Positions 55,061 to 64,000 of a DNA stretch of 64,000 nucleotides are shown here, in pieces (within the stretch, counting starts at the first letter, position 1; each line of letters starts with the position of its first letter). Below the pieces are notes generated by a model, which saw only the letters and a program-made list of their open reading frames with translations, did no database searches and was not told where the DNA came from. The DNA is from Mycolicibacterium llatzerense (GTDB lineage Bacteria; Actinomycetota; Actinomycetes; Mycobacteriales; Mycobacteriaceae): NCBI RefSeq assembly GCF_000878195.1, contig NZ_JXST01000009.1, forward strand, positions 1 to 64,000. The letters run 5' to 3'. A program made the translations under genes and the position numbers.

Positions 55061-56203
55061 ATGAGCCTGCAACTCACCGAAGAGCAGCACGACCTGGTGC
55101 GGACTGTGCGGGATTTTTGCCAGAAGCACTGCGACACCCGCGAGCAGCGGCTGGCGCTCACCGAGGGCGGAAAAGAGCTGCACAGCAATAAGATCGCCAG
55201 CGACATGGCTGCGCTGGGCTGGCTGGGACTCTCGATCCCCGAGGAGTACGGCGGTTCCGGCGGCAGCCTTTTCGACGCGTGTCTGTTCGTGGAGGCAATG
55301 TCGCGGGGCCGGGCGCCGTTGTCGAGTTATCCGGTGACGCTGATTGTGTCGCACACGTACCTGAAATTCGCGAGCGAATCCCTCAAGCGAGAGGTGCTCG
55401 GTGGGGTGACGGCTGGGGCGGTCACCTCGATCGCGATGAGTGAACCGGGATCGGGCTCGGACGTGGCGTCGCTGACCTGCCGCGCCGACAAGGTCGACGG
55501 TGGCTACGTGCTCAATGGACAGAAGACGTGGTGCTCCAACGTGCACCTCGCCGATTACGTAGTTGTGGTTGCGCGCACCTCGCACAGTGGCGCCAAACAC
55601 GAAGGCATCTCGATGTTCTCGGTGCCGACGGGCAGCCCGGGCATGGAGATCCGGCAGATCGAGACGATGGGTGGCCGGGAGGTCAACGACATCTACCTCA
55701 CCGACTGCTTCGTGCCCGAAGACCGGCTGGTCGGTGTTGAGGGTCAGGGTTGGGGCCAGTTGGTCGCCGGACTCAACATCGAGCGGATCATCATCGGCGC
55801 GATGTTCCTGGGTCTGGCCCAGCGCGCCTTCGATGACACCCTGGCCTACGTCAAACAACGCACCCAGTTCGGTAAACCGGTCGGGTCGTTTCAGGCGTTG
55901 TCGCACCGATTGGCTGATTTGGCAATGGAATTGGAAGCGGCACGGCTATTCGTCTATGACGTAGCGCAACGTGTTGACGAACATCCCGACAGGCTGCTGC
56001 CGCGTGAAGCGTCCATGGTCAAGTTGAAGACCACCGAGCTGGCCAAGCATGCTGCACTGGAGGGTGTTCAGATGATGGGCGGCTACGGCTACGCCTCCGA
56101 ATACGGCATGGAGGAGATGTTGCGCGCCACCGTCGTGGGCACGATCGTGGGCGGCACCAGCGAGATTCAGCGCGACATCATTGCCAAAACACTTGGGCTC
56201 TGA
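55061..56203 (+). CDS. acyl-CoA dehydrogenase
   Basis: The 380-residue flavoenzyme has acyl-CoA dehydrogenase landmarks: GWLGLSIPEEYGGSGG, the FAD loop AVTSIAMSEPGSGSDVASL, LNGQKTWCSN, RTQFGKPVGSFQALSHRLADL and the C-terminal QMMGGYGYASEYGMEEM...VGGTSEIQRDIIAKTLG. The Glu of EYGMEE is near the usual catalytic-base position. It should introduce a trans-2 double bond into an acyl-CoA or a steroid-derived CoA thioester. It is the first clear gene of a plus-strand operon with the esterase and ligase. Confidence 0.95.
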   Translation: MSLQLTEEQHDLVRTVRDFCQKHCDTREQRLALTEGGKELHSNKIASDMAALGWLGLSIPEEYGGSGGSLFDACLFVEAMSRGRAPLSSYPVTLIVSHTYLKFASESLKREVLGGVTAGAVTSIAMSEPGSGSDVASLTCRADKVDGGYVLNGQKTWCSNVHLADYVVVVARTSHSGAKHEGISMFSVPTGSPGMEIRQIETMGGREVNDIYLTDCFVPEDRLVGVEGQGWGQLVAGLNIERIIIGAMFLGLAQRAFDDTLAYVKQRTQFGKPVGSFQALSHRLADLAMELEAARLFVYDVAQRVDEHPDRLLPREASMVKLKTTELAKHAALEGVQMMGGYGYASEYGMEEMLRATVVGTIVGGTSEIQRDIIAKTLGL

Positions 56204-56205
56204 CC

Positions 56206-57171
56206 ATGTGTAGGCCACAACATCGCATGCCGGAGCCTCGGCGTGGTTCGGTTCGTGCCCGAGCGCTGCGAGAGTTGTCGGCGCTGACGATCCGGCGGGT
56301 GGGCGCCGCAACGCCGGTGAATGCAGGCACGGTTCCGGTTGTGCGGCAGCTCTTGGAGCGCGGCCTGCGGGCCACCGCTCCCACTCTGGGCGGTACCCGG
56401 ATCGAACTGGTGGATAACGGCGACGTTCGCGGCGAATGGGTCCGGGGCCCGAAAACGAGCCGAGACGACATCGTCGTGCTGTATGTGCACGGCGGCGGCT
56501 TCGTCGCCGGGTCGCCACGTGCGTATCGCGGTGTGACGTCACGGCTTTCGACCGCGCTGCGCGCACCGGTGTTCGGGCTCGCGTATCGGCTGGCACCCGA
56601 GCATCCCTTTCCGGCCGCACCGCACGACCTCGACGCCGCCTATCGTTGGTTGCTGCGCTGTGGTTACCGGTCTGACCAGATCGTGATCGCGGGCGACTCG
56701 GCGGGCGGCTACCTGGCGGCCGACCTCGTCATCGCCAACGCCCGCGCAGGACTTCCTGAGCCGGCGGCGCTGATGCTGTTCTCGCCGATGGCCGATCTCA
56801 GCCTGTCGATCGCCGAAGTCCATGACGGGGCCGTCGACGAGGGCATCCTGTCCATGTCCGTCGCGCGGGCCGCGGTCGCGCACTACCTTGACGGCGCCGC
56901 CGGTGCGCACGACCTGCGGCCGGCGCCCGGAATGTCGTTGCCGCCGACGCTGATTCAAGCCAGTACTACCGAACTGCTCGGCGGTGACGCGGTTGAATTG
57001 GCGGACCGGTTCCGCCGTGCCGGCGCCACGTGCGAATTGCAGATGTGGCCCGATCAAATCCATGTCTTTCAGGCGCTGCCCGTCGTGGTGCCTGAATCGC
57101 GTATGGCCTATCGCGCGGCCGCTCAATTCGTGGCGGCGATCACCGGGGCCTCGCAGCGACCTGCGATGTGA
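56206..57171 (+). CDS. alpha/beta hydrolase, hormone-sensitive-lipase type (LipR-like)
   Basis: The 321-residue esterase has the HSL-family oxyanion motif YVHGGGFVAGSPRAY, the nucleophile GDSAGGYLAAD, LAPEHPFPAAPHD and the catalytic-His region DQIHVFQALP. It starts two bases after the acyl-CoA dehydrogenase stop. Likely a cytosolic esterase acting on a short- or medium-chain ester, for example the product of an oxygen-insertion step. ATG 56227 is an alternative start. Confidence 0.92.
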   Translation: MCRPQHRMPEPRRGSVRARALRELSALTIRRVGAATPVNAGTVPVVRQLLERGLRATAPTLGGTRIELVDNGDVRGEWVRGPKTSRDDIVVLYVHGGGFVAGSPRAYRGVTSRLSTALRAPVFGLAYRLAPEHPFPAAPHDLDAAYRWLLRCGYRSDQIVIAGDSAGGYLAADLVIANARAGLPEPAALMLFSPMADLSLSIAEVHDGAVDEGILSMSVARAAVAHYLDGAAGAHDLRPAPGMSLPPTLIQASTTELLGGDAVELADRFRRAGATCELQMWPDQIHVFQALPVVVPESRMAYRAAAQFVAAITGASQRPAM

Positions 57172-57244
57172 CCACCCGGGTTCCGGTAACGCCCGCTTCC
57201 CTGAAATTCCACCATGATTCGACATCGCGACAGTTGAGGAAGTC

Positions 57245-59044
57245 ATGTCTGAAACAGCTATCACCACACTGCCGGCCGCATTTCAGCACACCGCGTCCGT
57301 CGCCCCTGATGCGGTGGCGCTGCGGACGCCAGGAAACACCCACACCGTGACGTGGCGGCAGTATGCCGAACTCGTGCGCCGAGCCGCTGCCGGACTGGCC
57401 GCGCTGGGAGTCAGGCGAGGTGACACCGTGGCCCTGATGATGGCCAACCGAATCGAGTTCTACCCGTTGGAGGTTGGCGCGCAGCATCTCGGCGCCACAT
57501 CGTTTTCCGTGTACAACACGTTGTCCGCCGAGCAACTCGGCCATGTGTTGGGCAACGCCGGTGCGCGGGTGGTCGTTTGTGAACCCCAGTACGTGGAACG
57601 GATCCGGGCCAGTGGGGCAGCGCCCGAGCACGTCGTTTGTGTCGACGAGGCGCCGGCCGGAACAATCTCGATGTCGGCGTTGCTTGCCGGTGGCGCCGAC
57701 GATTTCGACTTCGACGCGACGTGGCGCACCGTCCAACCAGACGATGTGGCGACACTGATCTACACCTCGGGAACCACCGGCAGCCCCAAAGGTGTGGAGA
57801 CCACTCACGCGAATCTGTTGTTTCAGGTCCAGGCAATCGACGAGGTCCTGGAACTCCGATTCGGCGACACCATCACCTCGTTCATGCCGACCGCGCACAT
57901 CGCGGACCGGTTGACCGCGCTGTACGTCCAGGAGGTCCTGGGCACCCAAGTGACTGTTGTTGCGGATGCCAAACTGATCGCACCGGCTCTGGCCGAGTTG
58001 CACCCGACGGTTTGGGGTGCGGTGCCGCGAGTATGGGAAAAGCTCAAGGCGGCAATCGAACTCAGCGTTGACAGCGAGTCGGACGAAACGCGTAGGCAAG
58101 GGTTGCGGTGGGGACTCGAGGTGGCCGCAAACCGGAGCCGATACGAATTGGCCGGTCAGCCGGTCCCTGTGGACGTCGCTGCCGAATGGGCACGTGCCGA
58201 TGAGTTGGTGCTGTCGAAAATCCGCGCGAAACTGGGACTGGACCGGGTTCGTTGGGCATTGTCGGGAGCGGCGCCGATCCCGCCTGAGACGCTCGGTTTC
58301 TTTGCCGGCCTCGGTGTTCCGATCGCCGAGATCTGGGGCATGTCCGAGCTTTCCTGCATCTGCAGTGTCACCCACCCACGGGAGGCCAAACTGGGCACCG
58401 TCGGAAAGCTGGTTCCGGGCATGCAGGGGCGCATCGCCGCGGACGGTGAATTGCTGGTCCGAGGGCCGCTGGTCATGAAGGGCTACCGCAACGAGCCCGA
58501 CAAGACCGCCGAGGCTATCGACGCCGATGGTTGGTTGCATACCGGCGACGTCGTCACCATCGACGACGACGGCTTCCTCCGGATCGTGGACCGCAAGAAA
58601 GAACTCATCATCAATTCGGCGGGCAAGAACATGTCCCCCACCAATATCGAGAACGCCATCAAAGCGGCCAGCCCACTGATCGGAGCGATGGCCGTCATCG
58701 GCGATGGCCGCCCCTACAACACTGCGCTCATTGTGCTCGATGCCGAGAGTGCATCAACCTATGCTGCGCAGCGCAACCTGCCTGATGCGTCGGCTGCTGC
58801 GCTCGTCGCTGATCCGGTTGTGATCAAACAAATCTGCGCCGGAGTCACCGCCGGGAATGGACGGCTGGCCCGCGTCGAGCAGGTGAAACGGTTCCGCATC
58901 CTGCCAACGTTCTGGGAGCCTGGCGGAGAGGAGCTCACTCTCACCATGAAGCTCAAGCGCAAAGTCGTTGCGGAGAAGTACGCTGACGACATTGACGACC
59001 TCTACCGTCCAGAACCCATTCGCGACGTTCATGAACCTGGCTGA
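57245..59044 (+). CDS. acyl-CoA synthetase (AMP-forming, FadD/FAA1-like)
   Basis: The 599-residue enzyme has the AMP-binding P-loop IYTSGTTGSPKGVE, the adenylate motif IWGMSELSC, the hinge WLHTGDVVTIDDDGFLRIVDRKKELI, and the long-chain (FAA1) style C-terminus (LTMKLKRKVVAEKYADDIDDLY). It activates a carboxylic acid to its CoA ester, which the upstream acyl-CoA dehydrogenase could oxidise. A GAGGAAG ribosome site precedes the ATG. Its end overlaps the next TetR gene by 14 bases. Confidence 0.95.
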   Translation: MSETAITTLPAAFQHTASVAPDAVALRTPGNTHTVTWRQYAELVRRAAAGLAALGVRRGDTVALMMANRIEFYPLEVGAQHLGATSFSVYNTLSAEQLGHVLGNAGARVVVCEPQYVERIRASGAAPEHVVCVDEAPAGTISMSALLAGGADDFDFDATWRTVQPDDVATLIYTSGTTGSPKGVETTHANLLFQVQAIDEVLELRFGDTITSFMPTAHIADRLTALYVQEVLGTQVTVVADAKLIAPALAELHPTVWGAVPRVWEKLKAAIELSVDSESDETRRQGLRWGLEVAANRSRYELAGQPVPVDVAAEWARADELVLSKIRAKLGLDRVRWALSGAAPIPPETLGFFAGLGVPIAEIWGMSELSCICSVTHPREAKLGTVGKLVPGMQGRIAADGELLVRGPLVMKGYRNEPDKTAEAIDADGWLHTGDVVTIDDDGFLRIVDRKKELIINSAGKNMSPTNIENAIKAASPLIGAMAVIGDGRPYNTALIVLDAESASTYAAQRNLPDASAAALVADPVVIKQICAGVTAGNGRLARVEQVKRFRILPTFWEPGGEELTLTMKLKRKVVAEKYADDIDDLYRPEPIRDVHEPG

Positions 59045-59708
59045 ACCCGCTGCTGATGCAGCCCGGAACGGTCAGGGACGCCGCGGTGCCCACCGTGCTG
59101 CCGCTTCCTCCGTTCGGCGCGGAGACCTGCAGCGGGATGCGATCCTCGGCGCCACCCGGGAACTACTGAGCACCAACAGTTTCGAGAGCATCTCCGTTAG
59201 CGCGATCACCGCTCGCGCCGGCATTACCCGATCGGGCTTCTACTTCTACTTCGAATCCAAACACGCCGTATTGGCGACCCTGCTGCGAGCCGTTGTCACG
59301 GAACTCGACGAAATGACAAACCACTTCGCGCCCAGGGGTCAGCAGGAGTCGCCCGAGATGTTCGTGTCGAGAATGGTCGGCACCTTGGCCACCGTGACCT
59401 CGCGCAATGACCCGGTGATGGCCGCTTGTCAGGCCGCTCGGCACACCGATGCCGAGATTCGCTCGATTACCGACGCATTCAGTGACTCAGTGATCGCGGC
59501 GGTGCAGAAGAACATCGCGGCCGAAGTCGCGGCCGGCACCGCCGCGCCGATCGCCGACGACACTGCCGCACTGGTGCGCATCCTGTCGGCCACGACGTGG
59601 TTTGCCGTCAGCGGCGACACGGCGTTCGTCCGATCGGCCGACGATATCCCGAGGGCATTGCACGCCATCGAGCAGCTGTGGCTGCACGCCTTCTGGGGCT
59701 ATCGCTGA
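59031..59708 (+). CDS. TetR-family regulator at the end of the fatty-acid operon
   Basis: The 225-residue protein has an HTH at about residues 50-75 (ISVSAITARAGITRSGFYFYFESK) and a helical ligand-binding part. ATG 59031 lies inside the 3' end of the ligase gene (14-base overlap), so it is likely translated from the operon mRNA. It could feed back on this operon or on the convergent monooxygenase cluster; no operator is visible near it. Confidence 0.9.
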   Translation: MNLAEPAADAARNGQGRRGAHRAAASSVRRGDLQRDAILGATRELLSTNSFESISVSAITARAGITRSGFYFYFESKHAVLATLLRAVVTELDEMTNHFAPRGQQESPEMFVSRMVGTLATVTSRNDPVMAACQAARHTDAEIRSITDAFSDSVIAAVQKNIAAEVAAGTAAPIADDTAALVRILSATTWFAVSGDTAFVRSADDIPRALHAIEQLWLHAFWGYR

Positions 59709-59723
59709 TGCAGACCGGTGGGT

Positions 59724-60887
59724 CTACGGGCGGAAGTCGGAGTCACCGGTCAGCACGTCGGTGAGCCGCAGCGCGATGGTCGCTCTCCGCGACGCGAGCT
59801 GTCGCGCCGAGCGCTGGATTTCCGCGGTTTGTTCGGTCCGGACAGCCTGATACCGCAGGAGTGCCGCGGCGACGTCACAGTCCTCAGCATCGGCGAGTTG
59901 GCGAGCGAGTTCCGCACCATCCTGGATCGCCTGATTGGCACCCTGTCCGCCGAAGGGCGTCATCGGGTGCGCGGCATCGCCGAGCAGCGCGATGCGGGCG
60001 GTGGTCCAACGCGCGATGGGATCTCGGTCGTAGACCGGGTGCATGTACACCGGCCCGGTTGCGCCGCGGATCAGCCGGCCGACCACGGGCTCGAAATCGT
60101 CGAACTGCCGGGCCAGCGCCGCCAGATCCGCACGCGCCGACCACAGGTGCAGCGGTGGCTCGTCGACGCCGAGGGTCGCGTCGACGGCCACCTGGTGGCC
60201 CGCGCGCACCGGCACCGCGATGACGTGTTTGGCGTAGTTGGCCGAATGCCACGAGCGCAGACGGTCATTCGGCCGACCGTCCAGGCAGTTCACCGGGCTG
60301 ACCGCGCGGAAGATCACCGAACCGCAGTAATTGATTTCGTCATCGCTGAACAGCGTTCGCACGGTGGAGCGCAGCCCGTCGGCGCCGATTACCAGCGGCG
60401 TCCGCAGTACGGCGCCATCGGCGAACGTGAGCGCGACGTGATCGTCGTGCTCGACGAGCCCGGTCAGTCGGTGCCGTAGGCGTACCTGGTCCCGGCCCAG
60501 ATGGGCCACCATGAGGGCGTGCAGATCAGCCCGGTGGACGGTGCGCGGCGACAGCTCGGCGTCGGCGTACCCAAACCGTCCGTGCTCGGAACCGATGTCC
60601 GGGGCGGCGGCGTAGTCGGCCACAGATTCCACGTGACCGGCCTGATCGTGGGTCTCGAAATATCTTGTTGCCGAAGATATCTGGTTGAACTCGTCGAGCA
60701 TTCCCCATTCTTCGAACAGCCGAAGCGTCGGCGGCGAGATCCCGAGCGGGCCGCCGACCTCGCCGAGCTCACGGGTCTTGTCCACCACGATGGCGTGGTG
60801 GCCGCCCCGGCGCAACGCAATCGCTGCGGCGAGGCCGCCGAGGCCTGCGCCGACGACGATGGGTGTGGTGGTGTGGTGATCGGACAC
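59724..60887 (-). CDS. class A FAD-dependent aromatic/hydroxylase-type monooxygenase
   Basis: The 387-residue flavoprotein has VVGAGLGGLAAAIALRRGG (FAD GxGxxG), the DG motif VIGADGLRSTVR and the GD motif LLGDAAHPMTPFGGQGANQAIQDG, typical of PHBH/salicylate-hydroxylase-like enzymes using NAD(P)H. GTG 60887 was chosen because GAAAGG lies upstream and the protein then starts just before the Rossmann strand. It begins 13 bases after the solute-binding-protein-like gene, as the last cistron of a three-gene set with the MFS transporter. Confidence 0.92.
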   Translation of the reverse strand: MSDHHTTTPIVVGAGLGGLAAAIALRRGGHHAIVVDKTRELGEVGGPLGISPPTLRLFEEWGMLDEFNQISSATRYFETHDQAGHVESVADYAAAPDIGSEHGRFGYADAELSPRTVHRADLHALMVAHLGRDQVRLRHRLTGLVEHDDHVALTFADGAVLRTPLVIGADGLRSTVRTLFSDDEINYCGSVIFRAVSPVNCLDGRPNDRLRSWHSANYAKHVIAVPVRAGHQVAVDATLGVDEPPLHLWSARADLAALARQFDDFEPVVGRLIRGATGPVYMHPVYDRDPIARWTTARIALLGDAAHPMTPFGGQGANQAIQDGAELARQLADAEDCDVAAALLRYQAVRTEQTAEIQRSARQLASRRATIALRLTDVLTGDSDFRP

Positions 60888-60900
60888 GACTGAGTGCCTT

Positions 60901-62214
60901 TCAGATTCCGGGATGAGTGAAGCGCGCCAGGCCCTCGGCATCGAGGGCAAGTCGGGGCACCGCTTCCGGTCGGTGGCCGACGACGGTGCGCACGTTGCAG
61001 ATCGGCAGCCACAGTCCGTCGTGGATGATCAACTGCTGTATGTCGTGCACCAGCTTTCGGCGCCCAGTGGGGTCCGGGCAGTGCAGTTGATCGTCGAAAA
61101 GGTCGTCGAGCCGATCGCGTTCCGCGCGACACATCGCGTTGCGCTGGTCGACCGCGAACTGATACCGCAGCGCGTCGGGATCTATTGCGGTGTAATAGAA
61201 GAACCGGAAATCGTAGGCTCCGGACTGCTGCCGCGACCGGAGTTCGCCGAAGTCGACGTTGTGCAGCACCAGCTCGATGCCATGCCCGGCCCACTGGTCG
61301 GCCACCGCGGACAGCAGTTCGGCGTCGATGGGGGAGAACGAGCTGTTGAACACCATTTCGAACCGCAACCCGTCGGCTCCGGCCGCATCGAGTAGTCGCC
61401 GCGCCGCTGCCGGATCGTGCGCCAGCTGCGCTGAGCAATCGCGGTAGTGCAGCGCGGTCGGCGTGAGCACCGAGCCGGCCACGGTGTAGCCGCACGAATC
61501 CAGAATCGGCCGCAGTCGCTCGCGATCGATCAGCAGCGACAGCGCGCGCCGGATTCGGGGATCGGTCAGCGGCCCGCGAGAGACGTTGGGGCACAGTCCA
61601 TAACTGATCCCCGGATTGTGGAGTTGTGCGGTCCGGAAGCCGGCTGCGGGCCCCGCGTGCACATCGGCGAGTCCGTCGTCGCCCGCGGTGAACAAGAGGC
61701 GGCGCCTGCCATCAGTGAGGCACCCCGCGCCGGCGGGCGCCCACGACCCGGTGCCCAAACGCATTCCACCCACCGACGGCTTGTTCACCGCCAAGTTCAC
61801 GCCGGCCAGGCTGTGCAGGAACGCGGCGTTGTGCCGATTGAACCGGAACGCGACCGTCTCGCCGCGCGATTCCACACCGGACAATCCGGCCAGGCCGGCA
61901 ATCGCCGATGGTAGGGGAGTAACCCCTGAAAGGTCATTGACGATGTCGCAGAAGCTGTTTCGGACCAGATCGGCAGTGAGCGGCACACCGTCGGAGAAGT
62001 GCCGACCGGCCGGGATCGTCAGCTCCACCGTCAGTGGATCAGGACGAGACCACGACGACGCCAGCCACGGCCGCACCTGCGCGGTCACGGGGTCGATGTC
62101 GACGAGGCTCTCGAATACCTGTCGTGCATAGGTTTTCGAGATGCCGTTGTAGGCCAGGCGAGGGTCGACGGTGAGTTGCCCGGGCGGCCAGGCGAAGCTG
62201 ATGTCGTGCGTCAC
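60901..62214 (-). CDS. SBP5 (peptide/nickel-type) solute-binding-like protein without signal peptide
   Basis: The 437-residue protein aligns by motif with family 5 extracellular solute-binding proteins: the mature-like start PPGQLTVDPRLAYNGISKTYARQVFESL, the GRHFSDGVPLTADLVRNSF segment and RIRRALSLLIDRERLRP. It begins directly at the mature domain with no hydrophobic leader or lipobox, and it is shorter than usual (about 500 or more). No ABC permease or ATPase genes adjoin it. The GTG start overlaps the MFS stop (GTGA). It may be a cytoplasmic binding protein or an enzyme-like derivative; the function is unknown. Confidence 0.85.
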   Translation of the reverse strand: MTHDISFAWPPGQLTVDPRLAYNGISKTYARQVFESLVDIDPVTAQVRPWLASSWSRPDPLTVELTIPAGRHFSDGVPLTADLVRNSFCDIVNDLSGVTPLPSAIAGLAGLSGVESRGETVAFRFNRHNAAFLHSLAGVNLAVNKPSVGGMRLGTGSWAPAGAGCLTDGRRRLLFTAGDDGLADVHAGPAAGFRTAQLHNPGISYGLCPNVSRGPLTDPRIRRALSLLIDRERLRPILDSCGYTVAGSVLTPTALHYRDCSAQLAHDPAAARRLLDAAGADGLRFEMVFNSSFSPIDAELLSAVADQWAGHGIELVLHNVDFGELRSRQQSGAYDFRFFYYTAIDPDALRYQFAVDQRNAMCRAERDRLDDLFDDQLHCPDPTGRRKLVHDIQQLIIHDGLWLPICNVRTVVGHRPEAVPRLALDAEGLARFTHPGI

Positions 62215-63545
62215 TGGGCGACTCCGGCTCGAGTGGAGACCGCCGGTCGCGCCGCGGCGGACGCGACGAGGCCGACGACGGCAATCAGTACTCCGGAGAA
62301 AACGAACAGGCGGTGCGGGCTATCGAAGCCGCCGATCGCCGTCGCGCCGACCGATACCCCGATCGCCGCACCCAACGCGCGCAGATAGTGGTAGACAGCG
62401 GAATCGAACGTGACCCGGCCGGAATTGGTCAGCACGTTCGTGGCCAGTGAGCTCCACAGAAAGCCCATGGCGCCGCCCATCACGGTGGCGCAGATCAGCA
62501 GCGAGCCGACGTGATCGGCTGCCACCGCGACACCGAAGCCGGCCAGCGTCAGGCAAGCCGCCCCGTAACTCACCAACCGGGTGTTCTTCGCGTCCTCGCC
62601 GGGGCGACCGAACTGGGTGATCGGCAAGAGGCCCGCGACGACCGCCATCGGCAGCAGTACCAGCGCCGCGCGGTAGGAACTGAACAACTGCACCCGTTGC
62701 AGGACGTAGATCACCACCAACGTGAAGCCGTTGGTCGCGATGCCCGCGACGAAGACGATCAGAAAGCTGCGGTACAGAATCGGCCGCCGGGTTCCGTCGC
62801 CGCCCGACCACCGGCACGCGCCGATCACCACGACGCCCACCACCGTCGCCAGCGCGCCCAAGAGCACCTTGGTCGTCAGCTCGGTCGTCGTCCCGGCCGC
62901 GAGGAAGATGACGACCTGCACCAGCCCGAAGCCGACGATCAACGTCGCACCCCGGCGCGACCTCTCGGGCTCAGCGTCGGGCTCGGGTGCCTGCGCGCGT
63001 GCGCCCCACGCCAACAGCGGGATCGACGCGGCGGTGGTCAGCACCGTCTCGTACGGGAAGGCCCGCCACCCCCACGCGTCGTTGAGCACCGCGGTGATCA
63101 ACGGTGAACACAGTGCCGACGCCGACACCACGAGCCCCCACGTTCCGAGGAATGCCGTGTGGTGATCCGGGTAGAACTGTTGCCGCGCGATCCGGAACAG
63201 CTGCGGCGCCAACAATGCCGATGTCGCGCCCTGCAGGAACCGGATGACGATGAGCATCCAGAACGCCGGGCTGAGGCTCGCGGCGATGCCGAGTACGGCG
63301 AGCGCTGCCGAACTGACGTAGAAGGTCGTGACGGGCCGGCAGCGGTGCAGCAGCAGGCCGGCCGGCAGCAGGGTCGCACAGAACCCGGCGAGGAAGGCGA
63401 CGCCGACGTTGGCGGCCACGCCGTAGGGCAGGTGGAAGTAGTCCGAGATCGACGCGTTCAGCAGAACGGTCGCCGAGGAATTCGAATAGAGGGTGTACTC
63501 AGCGAGGTACAGCGACGCCGCAACGGCGTAGAGAGATGGCTTCAT
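62211..63545 (-). CDS. MFS transporter, drug:H+ antiporter type
   Basis: The 444-residue protein has about 14 hydrophobic segments, the motif-C-like stretch TWGLVVSASALCSPLI, RFLQGATSALLAPQLFRIAR in the position of motif B, and a central loop with an acidic patch (EPDAEPERSRR). This resembles DHA2/EmrB-like efflux pumps. It is translationally coupled to the solute-binding-like gene and starts the three-gene minus-strand set. Export or import of the monooxygenase substrate or product is plausible. Confidence 0.9.
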   Translation of the reverse strand: MKPSLYAVAASLYLAEYTLYSNSSATVLLNASISDYFHLPYGVAANVGVAFLAGFCATLLPAGLLLHRCRPVTTFYVSSAALAVLGIAASLSPAFWMLIVIRFLQGATSALLAPQLFRIARQQFYPDHHTAFLGTWGLVVSASALCSPLITAVLNDAWGWRAFPYETVLTTAASIPLLAWGARAQAPEPDAEPERSRRGATLIVGFGLVQVVIFLAAGTTTELTTKVLLGALATVVGVVVIGACRWSGGDGTRRPILYRSFLIVFVAGIATNGFTLVVIYVLQRVQLFSSYRAALVLLPMAVVAGLLPITQFGRPGEDAKNTRLVSYGAACLTLAGFGVAVAADHVGSLLICATVMGGAMGFLWSSLATNVLTNSGRVTFDSAVYHYLRALGAAIGVSVGATAIGGFDSPHRLFVFSGVLIAVVGLVASAAARPAVSTRAGVAQ

Positions 63546-63898
63546 TTTTCATCACAGGAACTGGAAGGGCGAACGTTCGGGCAGCGAGAATCAGCGCGCG
63601 AATTTGTTCAACGGCGCCAGGCGGGCGCGGTTCCAGATCGAGGAGAGAAAAGACGGGGTGCACGACGAGTACGCCCGCACCATGGGTGCGGGAACCTGGT
63701 CAGAACGAGCACCCACGCGGGCGACTATACCGGTCAGCCCCTCGCGCGCCCTCGGTGCCTGAGGGCACAATCCCTCCCGCGAGATTTGCCGGAGACGCGC
63801 CGCGCAGCGATGCGCCGCCGGTGTCTTGATTGCTGCATGGCATATATTTGCTGGTCAGGGGTTTGTCTTCCTTTCCTGTGTGCGGGTAGGATGCAAGG
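63546..63898. other. 353-bp intergenic region with promoter signals
   Basis: No convincing gene. It contains the palindrome CCCGCACC-ATG-GGTGCGGG at 63674-63692 and, at the right end, the promoter of the last gene. The MFS gene promoter must also lie here, but no clear minus-strand element was found. Confidence 0.5.
63863..63892 (+). promoter_or_regulatory. promoter of the terminal exported-protein gene
   Basis: TTGTCT (63863-63868), an 18-base spacer and TAGGAT (63887-63892) form a good -35/-10 pair. The start would be about 63899, the ATG itself, so the mRNA is probably leaderless. Confidence 0.55.
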
Positions 63899-64000
63899 AT
63901 GCTGTTTCGCCACGTACGTAGCTCAGGCGTTGCTGGCGCGTCTGCTGCGCTTCGCTGGGCCGGCCTGGGTGCCTCGGTTCTGCTCACCGTCGCGGCCCCG
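63899..64000 (+). CDS. start of an exported protein, 3' part outside the window
   Basis: Only 34 codons are visible: MLFRHVRSSGVAGASAALRW at the start, then AGLGASVLLTVAAP. A basic N-terminus followed by a hydrophobic stretch is the pattern of a signal peptide, for a secreted protein or lipoprotein. The family cannot be named from this part. It is divergent from the MFS gene. Confidence 0.6.
   Translation, partial: MLFRHVRSSGVAGASAALRWAGLGASVLLTVAAP

Overview
The window is about 66-68% GC chromosomal DNA of a mycobacterium. It carries genes restricted to, or typical of, Mycobacteriaceae: adnA-adnB, mrx1, whiB7, uvrD2, the TB9.4-type DUF3107 protein, moeZ, a large UPF0182 membrane protein, an orphan ParA and an MmpS-like protein. 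From about 4.8 to 41.7 kb the gene order follows the M. tuberculosis Rv3216 to Rv3193c block, in reversed orientation. Fast-grower style insertions (a cytosine permease/deaminase/oxygenase trio and several lipid or ketone oxidation clusters) point to an environmental Mycolicibacterium-like species. No plasmid, phage, insertion sequence or CRISPR signal was seen.

Layout. 0-5 kb: the end of a YchJ-like gene, aroQ with a small membrane protein, and a sensor cyclase-like/MscS channel pair whose nucleotide sites both look degenerate. 4.8-7.1 kb: a gpm2-like/entC/acetyltransferase operon. 7.1-17.5 kb: conserved core genes (ParA, propeller protein, RhlE, ferritin-like protein, MmpS-like protein, DUF3107, TetR, DUF3152, MoeZ, TIGR02569). 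17.5-20.4 kb: a translationally coupled NCS1 permease, fungal-type cytosine deaminase and 2-oxoglutarate oxygenase-like gene. 20.4-28 kb: an alkyltransferase-like protein, LipV-like hydrolase and the AdnA/AdnB end-resection motor-nuclease. 28-33 kb: potassium channel, NudC, mycoredoxin and UvrD2. 33-42 kb: whiB7 with a long leader, an ABC1 kinase, a cyclodehydratase-like protein, DUF2342, PDZ-Lon and UPF0182 genes, and the initiator tRNA.

From 42 kb the content is accessory. A five-gene MoxR/DUF58/DUF4129 operon (42.1-46.3 kb) is followed by a lower-GC gap. Next is a six-gene minus-strand oxidation operon (46.8-53.4 kb: NTF2-like, SDR, Baeyer-Villiger-type monooxygenase, aldehyde dehydrogenase, 2Fe-2S reductase, PF10118), divergent from a TetR gene with clear inverted-repeat boxes between them. 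A second TetR faces an acyl-CoA dehydrogenase/esterase/acyl-CoA ligase/TetR operon across a perfect 11-8-11 palindrome (54.2-59.7 kb). Last come an MFS transporter, a solute-binding-protein-like gene lacking a signal peptide, and a flavin monooxygenase (59.7-63.5 kb). The window ends in the signal peptide of an exported protein.

The most unusual items are the co-degenerate cyclase/cNMP-channel pair, the fungal-style pyrimidine trio whose oxygenase lacks the expected 2OG-binding arginine, the whiB7 leader with its own ORF and hairpin, and the leaderless SBP5-like protein. All assignments come from reading the sequence and remembered family motifs; no search was run.
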